Shown here one piece after another: positions 56,637 through 64,000 of a DNA stretch of 64,000 nucleotides (positions are counted from its first letter, which is position 1; each line of letters opens with the position of its first letter). Location: NCBI GenBank assembly GCA_963664835.2, contig CAXXUG010000009.1:6578-70577 (forward strand). Direction: 5' to 3'. The position numbers and the translations under genes are program-made. The notes under the pieces were generated by a model that saw only the letters and a program-made list of their open reading frames with translations, searched no databases and had not been told where the DNA came from. Origin of the DNA: G963664835 sp963664835 (GTDB lineage: Bacteria > Chloroflexota > UBA6077 > FW602-bin22 > JBCLEL01).

Positions 56637-59420
56637 CTATTGCTCTCCCAATCGTATTGCCCTGGAGAGGTTCATTCGTCTTACGAGGAAGGCCGTGCTA
56701 GCGGCGCCGGCGACAACGACCACGCCGAGCGCTGCGTATAGTCGCTCCATCGCGTTCCACGGTGTGGCGATCACGAACGGAGGTACTTGTTCTTCGTATC
56801 CGGTTTGGAAGAATGGCAGGTAGAATTGGCCTGCTGCGACACCCAGCAGCGTACCGACTGCCACGCCGATGATGATTAGGAAGATCTGTTCAAAGAATAT
56901 GAGGGCAAGCAACGATGAACGAGATAAGCCTAGAGCTCTGAGAACACCCAGTTGAAGGAGGCGGCTCTGAAACGAGAGGAATGAATAGAGAAAGAATCCC
57001 GCGATGGTAAGTGCCGTTGCGATGATAAAGCCTAATGAAAGTACTCCAAGCAGGCCAGTCCGTTGAGGGTCGGTTCGGCCGGCAGCGGTGGATGCGAGCC
57101 CGTCTTCGAACCCAGTCACTTGAACGTCGTTGTCGCGTAGTCCCTGAATGATGTGATCAGGCGGTACATCGGGTTCGGTCTTCATCCAGACCTCGTAGAG
57201 GTCAACACCTACAGTGTCGTAAATGTAATCGTAGTTCGCGACAAATATGTGTTCCCCTGTATCCGGCAGCATCGGCGGAAAATAGTCGAACGTCTCAACT
57301 ATGAAGAACTCGATCGGTGAGTTCTGGTATCGGAGAGTGATACGGTCGCCTATTTGGTGGTTGTGGCGCTGCAGGAACGTGGGATGAACTAGAATGGCGG
57401 CCTGGTCGGTCGCCATCGCATTCATCAGTCCCCCGAGCGGCACTCGGGCGAAATCTGAGCGCCACCAGGCGACGTTCGCGAACGCAACGCGGTCTATCGC
57501 GAGCAGCGTGCCTTCTTCGACCCGACCTCCAAACACCTCAGTGTGAATCTCGTGCTTCCGCACAGGCATCGCCTCGATGACGCCGTCAACGTAGTGGACG
57601 GAAAACGGTGGCTCGAACCAGGTGTTGGTTTCCTCTACGTAGCGCCACAACTCGTGCACGATCAGATTCGCCGGGACGCGGTAGTTTGCTTTGTCCCGAA
57701 AGTTGTTGTCGACCGTTTGAGCTGCGGATGCACTATAGGCGCCCAGGGCAATCGTAACGATCAGAAGCAGGAGAAACGGTCTGTAATGTGAGGGCGCTCG
57801 AGAAATCTGGCGCAGGGCCATGAGGACCGATGGGCCGACCACGTGCGTCCCTAGACGCGACAGTGCTGACGCTATTAGGTAAAAGACTCTCAGGAAGAGA
57901 AGCGCTATAGCGACGATAGAGATCGAGGGTGCCGCCATAAGGAGCGGGTCGACCAAAAGCTCGTCGGACTGCGAGAAGAACGTGATTGTCTGCCGTTGGC
58001 TAAGCGTGTAGTACCCATAGCCGGCGATCGCCAGCAAGACGAAGTCTACTAAGAAGCGTTGCCAGATAGGCGAGTTCAGGGTCCGAGCCGCTGTCTGCTT
58101 GTAGCTCACGATGTCGTGTTCCGCGGAGATTGCCGCCGGTAACAAAGATGCGAGTATCGCGACTGCAATTCCGCCGGCGGCGTACTCTAGGACCTGTGGC
58201 GTGATATACAAGGTGAGGGACGGCCGTTGAGCAAACAACAAGAATCCATACGTTTGTCCTATGAGCTGGGCCAATCCGAGGCCGGCCAATGGGCCAAGGA
58301 CAAATGTCACCGCACCAATAAAGAGTCCTTCGAGCCAGTAGATGCCCAGCACCTGTGACCTGCTGGCGCCCCGGCTCTTGAAGAGGGCGATCTCGCCACG
58401 CTGGTGGTCCACGATCATGCGAGCTGCCGCGGCAATGTAGTAAAGCGTGACCGCCATCGTCGGCAAGCTCAGCGCCAAGAGCAATAAATTCAACAACTGG
58501 GCCCGGGCACGGAAGGTATCCAATAGGACAGGCAATTCCCGGAAGAGCTTCACTTTCTCAAGAGTGTTGTTCATTCGAGACTCAATGAAGCTCAAACCGT
58601 CCAGGACACGGCCTGCATTGGCGCTGGTTATACGATCCGGGTCTATTTGGGCGTGCCAGCTGTACTCGCGGATAGCCTGGGGCACGCGTTGCGGCACTAC
58701 CCCCAGCATCGCGCCTTCGTTCACGAATATGCTGTTTCTGATCCCGTTAGGGTCTTGAATCCAGTAGGGATCGGACGGATCTCGTTCCTCCCAGATGCCG
58801 ATGATCAGGACTTGAACTCCAGCCGGGTCATAATGGTCGAACGGGCTAAAGCTGTATCGATCTCCTACCCGGAAGGACAGTTCTTCTGCCACCCTGGCGT
58901 GGACAACGGCGTGCACATAACCATCCGCGTCTAGCGGCGTGGTTGGCAGAGGCGCTCCCTCCAGAATCCGTATGTGCGCGTTCAGGCCGGACTGGAATTC
59001 AAGTTTCCGATACCGGTTCCGCGTTCGATCCGATGCCCGACTAACGCCCACCGGCCAATAGCCGTATATGTTGGTCGCGACGTACCGGACCAACTTGTCG
59101 GCAGGCAGACCGATCGCGTCCTCGACGCTTTCCCGGAAGAAGCGGTCGGCTTGGTGATAGTCCTCCATAATTGGGTTGGGACTAGGGTCTTTGAAATGCT
59201 GGATCCATACAGTGCCAATCGCTCGGCCCTGGTGATTTTCCAGAGCATCACGCAAGAGCCGTTCGATCGTGCCCCCGGTAAACAGTGGCAAGGAGGTCAG
59301 TAATCCGACCGCGAGCACCAGTCCTAGGAACGATGTTGCCAGCAGTCGCAGGTTGTTGCCCATCCTTTTGATGACGAGCACCGCGACGGAGATAGCAAAC
59401 GTCGCGTGGCTTCGGACCAT
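56637..59420 (-). CDS. FtsX-family ABC transporter permease, paralogue 1
   Basis: A 927-residue permease with the double FtsX layout: an N-terminal membrane helix (LLATSFLGLVLAVGLLTSLPLF), a large extracellular domain, three helices with the cytoplasmic loop EIALFKSRGASRSQVLGIY, a second helix and extracellular domain, and a C-terminal helical core with LGVLRALGLSRSSLLALIFFEQIFL. The family moves lipids or lipoproteins or transmits mechanical signals and needs an ATP-binding protein, which is not beside it. It is highly similar in plan to the next upstream gene (59566-62356), 145 bp away on the same strand. Confidence 0.85.
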   Translation of the reverse strand: MVRSHATFAISVAVLVIKRMGNNLRLLATSFLGLVLAVGLLTSLPLFTGGTIERLLRDALENHQGRAIGTVWIQHFKDPSPNPIMEDYHQADRFFRESVEDAIGLPADKLVRYVATNIYGYWPVGVSRASDRTRNRYRKLEFQSGLNAHIRILEGAPLPTTPLDADGYVHAVVHARVAEELSFRVGDRYSFSPFDHYDPAGVQVLIIGIWEERDPSDPYWIQDPNGIRNSIFVNEGAMLGVVPQRVPQAIREYSWHAQIDPDRITSANAGRVLDGLSFIESRMNNTLEKVKLFRELPVLLDTFRARAQLLNLLLLALSLPTMAVTLYYIAAAARMIVDHQRGEIALFKSRGASRSQVLGIYWLEGLFIGAVTFVLGPLAGLGLAQLIGQTYGFLLFAQRPSLTLYITPQVLEYAAGGIAVAILASLLPAAISAEHDIVSYKQTAARTLNSPIWQRFLVDFVLLAIAGYGYYTLSQRQTITFFSQSDELLVDPLLMAAPSISIVAIALLFLRVFYLIASALSRLGTHVVGPSVLMALRQISRAPSHYRPFLLLLIVTIALGAYSASAAQTVDNNFRDKANYRVPANLIVHELWRYVEETNTWFEPPFSVHYVDGVIEAMPVRKHEIHTEVFGGRVEEGTLLAIDRVAFANVAWWRSDFARVPLGGLMNAMATDQAAILVHPTFLQRHNHQIGDRITLRYQNSPIEFFIVETFDYFPPMLPDTGEHIFVANYDYIYDTVGVDLYEVWMKTEPDVPPDHIIQGLRDNDVQVTGFEDGLASTAAGRTDPQRTGLLGVLSLGFIIATALTIAGFFLYSFLSFQSRLLQLGVLRALGLSRSSLLALIFFEQIFLIIIGVAVGTLLGVAAGQFYLPFFQTGYEEQVPPFVIATPWNAMERLYAALGVVVVAGAASTAFLVRRMNLSRAIRLGEQ

Positions 59421-59565
59421 GGTCAGATACCGCCGGTTGGGTGGGCGCGACCTGCGACTGCACTGATCTCGGTGGGGCGTACGTCGATCGGGGTTTCGAT
59501 CCTAGGTTTCGACAGCGAAGGCGGTCCTGGCATTGGTGAGGATGTTCACGACCTGGTTGACGATG

Positions 59566-62356
59566 CTACTGTTCTTCACCCAGCTTGACCGCGCGAGACA
59601 GCTGCATACGACTGATCAACCAAACGGTGCTCACGAGACCCAGTAGGAGCATTACACCCAGGACCAGGTAGAGTCGCCCAATATCTTCCCAGGCAGTAGT
59701 AACCACGAACGGTGGCACACGCTGTTCCTGGCCGATCTGGAAGAATGGAATGTAGAGTTCTCCGGCGGCCACACCTATTAATGTGCCGGCCGCCACGCCA
59801 ACCAATATGAGAAATACCTGTTCAAAAACCAGAAGCGTAAAGAGCTGCCGCACGGATAAGCCCATCGCGCGCAGGATTCCCATCTGAAGCAACCGGCGTT
59901 CGAATGAAAGGAACGAATAAAGGAAAAAAGCCCAATACCGTAAGCACCGTTCCCACGATAAACCCGAGTGACAGGACGCCAAACAGACCGGTCCGTTGTG
60001 GGTCTACGCGCCCAGAAGTGACTTCGATCCGGCTGTCTCCAATCTTCCGAATGGCGATCTCTTTGCGACTTATCTCGTCCACTACGCCCTTGCTCAATGT
60101 TCCCGGTTCGAGCTTGAGCCACGCCTCGTACGGTTGTGAGCCAATCAGGTCGTAAATATAGTCGTAATTGGCGACAAAAATATACCCATCATTCGGATCC
60201 AAGCCGGGAAAGTAGCGTGTTGTCTCGGTTATGATGAACTCCAGTGGGTATCTGTCAAAGGTCAGGACCAATCGATCGCCAAACTGAAGTCCGTATCGTT
60301 CTAGGAATTCGTCTTGGACGATGATCGCCGCCTGGTCGATCGCCAGTGCGTTCATCAGGGCGCCCAACGGCACGTCGGCAAAGTCTGCGCGCCACCATGC
60401 AACGTTGGGAAACTCCACCCGGTCAATAGCGAGTAGATAGGACTTCAGTCTTCCTGCCTCTCTGATCTCCGGCGACACTTCGTGCTTGCGCACTGGCGTA
60501 GCTGCCATCACTCCCGGAACGTAGTGATCCGAAAACGGGGGCTCTATGTAGCTCTGCGTCGCTTCTATATACCGCCAGATCTCGTGCAACACGAGATCCG
60601 CCGGGACTCGGTAATAGACCTCCTCGCGGAAGTTCCGGTCGATTGTGTGCGCCGCTGATGCGCTGTAGGAGCCCAGCGCGATTGTGATGATCAGCAATAG
60701 TATTAGGGAGCTATATTGACCTGGTGCTCTCGAAATCTGACGCAGAGCCGTCACGACGGAAGGGCCGGCAATCATCCCAGCCAACCTGGCCAGTACATCG
60801 ACCATCAGTGGAAAGACTCGTAGGAAGATCGATGCCGCCGCTATTATCGAGACCGCCGGCACCACCATTAGTAATGGGTCGATCAGCAGTTCGCTGGTTC
60901 GTTCCAAGAATGTAATGGTCTCTCGGTCGTTGAGCATGCGGTAGCCATACGCCGCCGCGCCGAGAAAGATGAAATCCACGAAGAACCTATGCCAAAGGGA
61001 TTGTCTCTGCGATCGTGCCGCGTCTTGCTTGTACCCGATAATGCTGTACCTTGCCGCCATCGCCGCCGGCCCGAGGGAAGCGACCAGCGCTACCCCTATC
61101 GCGATCGCCGCGTACTCGGTGACCTGTGGAGTCATGAACAGGGTTAGGGCCGGCCTCTGGGCGAACAGCAAGAATCCGTAGGTTTGTCCAATTAGCTGAG
61201 CGAGGACGCCGCTGAGCAGGAGGCCACCGCCAAAGGCAAGAGCTCCCAGGACCATGCCCTCTAACGTGTAAATGCCTAAGACATGCAGAGTGCTGGCGCC
61301 TCGACTCTTCAGAAGCGCAATTTCGTTGCGCTGTCGCTCCAGCACCATCCCGAACGAAGTTGTCACGTAATAGAGGACAACGGCCATTGTTGGCAGGCCT
61401 AGGACCAGCAATAGTAGGTTCACGACTTGGGCTCGCAGCTCGAAATCGTTTAGCAGGTTATGTAGACTGCGGTGAAGCCTGGCGCCACTCAGGTAATCCT
61501 GCATTCGCCGCTCTAGGTAGAGCAGCCCACTGCGGACACGACCCACGTTTGCGCTGGTTATGTAATCCTCGTCTATCAGGACGAACCAGGTGAATTCGTG
61601 GTGAGAATCCTCGAGTCGTTCGAATATGACATCAAACATCGCCGATTCGCTGATCATCACGCTGTTGATGGTGATGTAGGGGTCATAGAGCCAGTAAGCG
61701 TCTTGGAGGTTCTTGGCCTCCCAGATGCCGACGATCTTGACGTGTACTCCCTTTGGGTCGTACTGCTTCAGGGTACTGAAGTTGTACCGATCCCCCACCC
61801 GAAATCCCAGCTCGTTCGCCACGCTTGTGTGGACTATGGCCGGCACGTCGCCATCTGAGTCCAATGCGTCATCCGGATAAGGTCCGCCATCGATGAAATC
61901 TATGTGCTCTAAGATGTTCGATTGGAAGGCAAGGTAACCGTAACGGCGGTCCACAGTCCGCGCGAATCGGAGTTCGTCAGCCGGCCAAAACGTGTAGGTG
62001 TCGGTCGCAACATACCTGAGGAACTTTAGTATGGGCAGGTCCCTGGTCAGAATCCAACGGACGTTGTTGCGAAAATATGAGTCGGCCAGGTGGTATTCCT
62101 GGATGCTACCTTCGCCTCTGACACCCTCCAGGTGTTGAATCCACACTGTGCCTATTGGCCGCCCCTCGTGACTGTTGATGCTGTCTCTCAGCAGCTTCTC
62201 GATAGTCCCGCCGGTGAAGAGCGGTAGCGACGACAGGAAGCTGACTGCGATGGCCAAACCGATGAGTGTGGCCAACATCAAGCGGATGTTGTTGAGTACC
62301 CGCTTGGTCACAAGCATTACAATTGAAAAGACGAGTCCCAGTGCGGCAATCGCCAC
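59566..62356 (-). CDS. FtsX-family ABC transporter permease, paralogue 2 (one frameshift)
   Basis: A 929-residue protein after removing one T from the run TTTTTT (minus strand, near 59925-59935), which joins the first 840 residues to the C-terminal helices (FLYSFLSFERRLLQMGILRAMGLSVRQL). Same domain order as paralogue 1, with matching blocks such as SLPLFTGGTIEKLLRD, EIALLKSRGAS, TYGFLLFAQRPALTL and DPLLMVVPA. The pair probably form a heterodimer with an ATPase encoded elsewhere. Membrane location is certain from the hydrophobic segments. Confidence 0.85.
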
Positions 62357-62507
62357 AGCGCAAACCTCCCCGGGATCCCTTGTTTGCGAGATATGGACGG
62401 CGCTTCTGGACGCTCTAACCGACTCAGTACGCTATCCGAAAGGGCTTAGCGCAATTCTATAACACCAGACGCGAGCCACAGGCTCCCCGTTAGTGAGAGA
62501 TCAACTG

Positions 62508-64000
62508 ATGCCCGATCCTTACGTCTCTATCGATCTTGAGATGACCAGTCCCCGGTCCGACGAGCAGTCAATTGTCGAGATCGGTCTTATCAAGTTCCGT
62601 GGCGATAAGACCCTTGCTACCTGGTCTTCTCTCGTCAATCCCGGAGTCGACTTCCCCTATGCTATCCAGGTCTTAACCGGCATTGATCCGGTTGACCTGC
62701 GCCGAGCGCCAACAATCGACCAACTGGCCCCCAAGGTCAGGGATTTCGTTGGGAATCTGCCGTTGATGGCCCATTCCGTCGCCTATGATGTGAACGCGCT
62801 CGCCAATCATGGGATCGTTCTGAAGAATCCAACCATAGACACGTTCGAGTTGGCGAGCGTCCTGTTGCCGCAACTGTCTTCCTACAGCCTCGCGGCTCTG
62901 GCCGAGCACTTCGACATCCCGTTCCCAAGGCAGCACCGGGCTGTGGCGGATGCGTTGGTGACACGCGACCTGTTTCTGCGTTTGTTGGATGTTGCCAGCG
63001 GGCAAGACCCACTGATTCTCGACGAGGTGGTCCGCTTGGTTAGGGGTTCTGGATGGTCACTGGAGGGTCTATTTGCCGGCATCGCCGGCAAGAAGCGAAC
63101 ATCTTCCCCCGGAGCGTCAATCTGGCAGATAGCGGCAAGCGGGACCGGATTTGAAGAGCTAATGCTCGGGCTTATTGGCGCGACGCGCCGCGCCGATCCC
63201 CCACTAGAGCCGGCCGATGAGAGTCGACCCGTCGACGTCGAGCGGCTGAAATCCTTGTTCGAGCCGAAGGGTGAAATTGCAAAACAAATCTCCGGCTACG
63301 AGCAGCGGCACTCCCAGGTCAAAATGCTCGAGGCGGTAGCCACTGCTCTGAATGATGGCGGCCAGTTGCTGGTCGAAGCGGGAACAGGCACCGGAAAATC
63401 CCTCGCATACCTGATTCCCGCGGCCGAGTTCGCAATCCAGAACTCCGAGCGAGTCGTCGTTTCGACGAATACCATCAATCTTCAGGACCAACTGTATCTC
63501 AAAGACATTCCGCTGGTTCGCCGGATCGTCGGGGGAGACCTTCGGGTCAGTTTATTGAAGGGCCGCAGTAACTATCTGTGCCTCCATCGCTGGCGGATGA
63601 TTCGCCGGCGCCAAGACCTGTCCTTGGCCGAACGCGTGGCTCTCGTAAAGATCACTTGCTACCTTAGCCGCGCTCGCCGCAGGCCGAGGCAGCGCACCTT
63701 ATTCTCGTTAACCACGCCCTACTGTTGTCAGACGTAAAGACGGACTCAAGCCTGATCCCGCCCTACTACTACCTGGTGGTCGATGAAGCCCATCACCTGG
63801 AAAGCCGCGCGACCGACCAATTCGGTTGGAGTGTTTCGGACCGAGCTCTCGAGGGTCACCTCGACACTCTCATATCGGGCGCGGAGCGAAGGACCGGTGT
63901 CCTGGTGAATCTGCCCAACATAGTCCGCTCTGTCTCCGCCAGCGAGCCGGTACAGACCGACGTCATTCGGTTTTCCCGTTCTGCGGCATTGGCCGTAGAT
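62508..64000 (+). CDS. dinG: DinG-like exonuclease-helicase, truncated by the window end
   Basis: N-terminal DnaQ-type 3'-5' exonuclease: SIDLEMTS (DxE), HSVAYDVNALANHG and HRAVADA. A DinG/XPD-type SF2 helicase follows: Walker A VEAGTGTGKSLAYLIPA and VVSTNTINLQDQL, then NHALLLSDV and the DEAH box VVDEAHH (63787-63801). The frame breaks at about 63680 between LVKITCYLSRARR and AEAAHLILVNHALL, and around 50-60 residues normal at this place, including the cysteine cluster of iron-sulfur DinG forms, are absent. The gene continues past the window. The ATG at 62508 is preferred over GTG 62493. Confidence 0.8.

Overview
The window is a 64-kb bacterial chromosomal segment with fairly high GC. The gene set (SelB, PdxS/PdxT, a fused complex I NuoB-NuoC-NuoD, an R3H/SpoIIIAA-like ATPase, a DUF2342-type zincin, lipoproteins with long Val-Glu-Lys linkers) and the many intergenic palindromic repeats fit an uncultured Chloroflexota (SAR202 or sponge-symbiont type). 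This is an inference from gene content; no rRNA gene is present to confirm it.

Layout. 0-5.7 kb: housekeeping genes (end of an HflX-like GTPase, a zinc ribbon protein, a SufR-like regulator, PanE-like reductase, acyl-CoA synthetase, pyruvate kinase). 5.9-7.1 kb: a secreted protein with three copies of a beta-sandwich repeat, followed by a diverged 58-bp copy of the pyk 3' end. 7.5-18.6 kb: a defence and mobility island. It holds a type I restriction-modification system (HTH-HsdM, HsdS, HsdR), a retropepsin-like protease between hsdM and hsdS, a HEPN-like gene, two copies of one antitoxin paired with different partners (DUF3800 protein; RelE/HigB-like toxin), a leftover hsdR 5' end, a metallopeptidase overlapping hsdR, and a tyrosine recombinase. 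19.4-26.5 kb: HIT hydrolase, glycosyltransferase, SelB, zincin and a run of small unknown and membrane proteins. 26.6-36.0 kb: two uptake systems, glycine betaine/proline (ProVWX) and branched-chain amino acid or amide (SBP plus LivMHFG). 36-38.3 kb: repeats, including a MITE-like element with a target-site duplication. 38.4-49.5 kb: GyrI-like protein, NucS-like nuclease, tRNA-Arg, PdxST, R3H ATPase, Tmk, c-di-AMP receptor, an Asd-like protein without its catalytic residues, a decayed IS and DnaJ/CbpA. 50.7-53.8 kb: nuoBCD and nuoI. 53.9-64 kb: two regulators, RdgB, two paralogous FtsX-type permeases and a DinG-like exonuclease-helicase cut by the window end.

Data quality. Ten genes contain frameshifts, and every one that I could resolve is repaired by removing single bases (20 in all, 15 of them between 41.2 and 49.5 kb). 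The repaired genes have normal family lengths. This points to insertion errors in the assembly more than to real gene decay, so I annotate these genes as one CDS each and give the frameshift positions.
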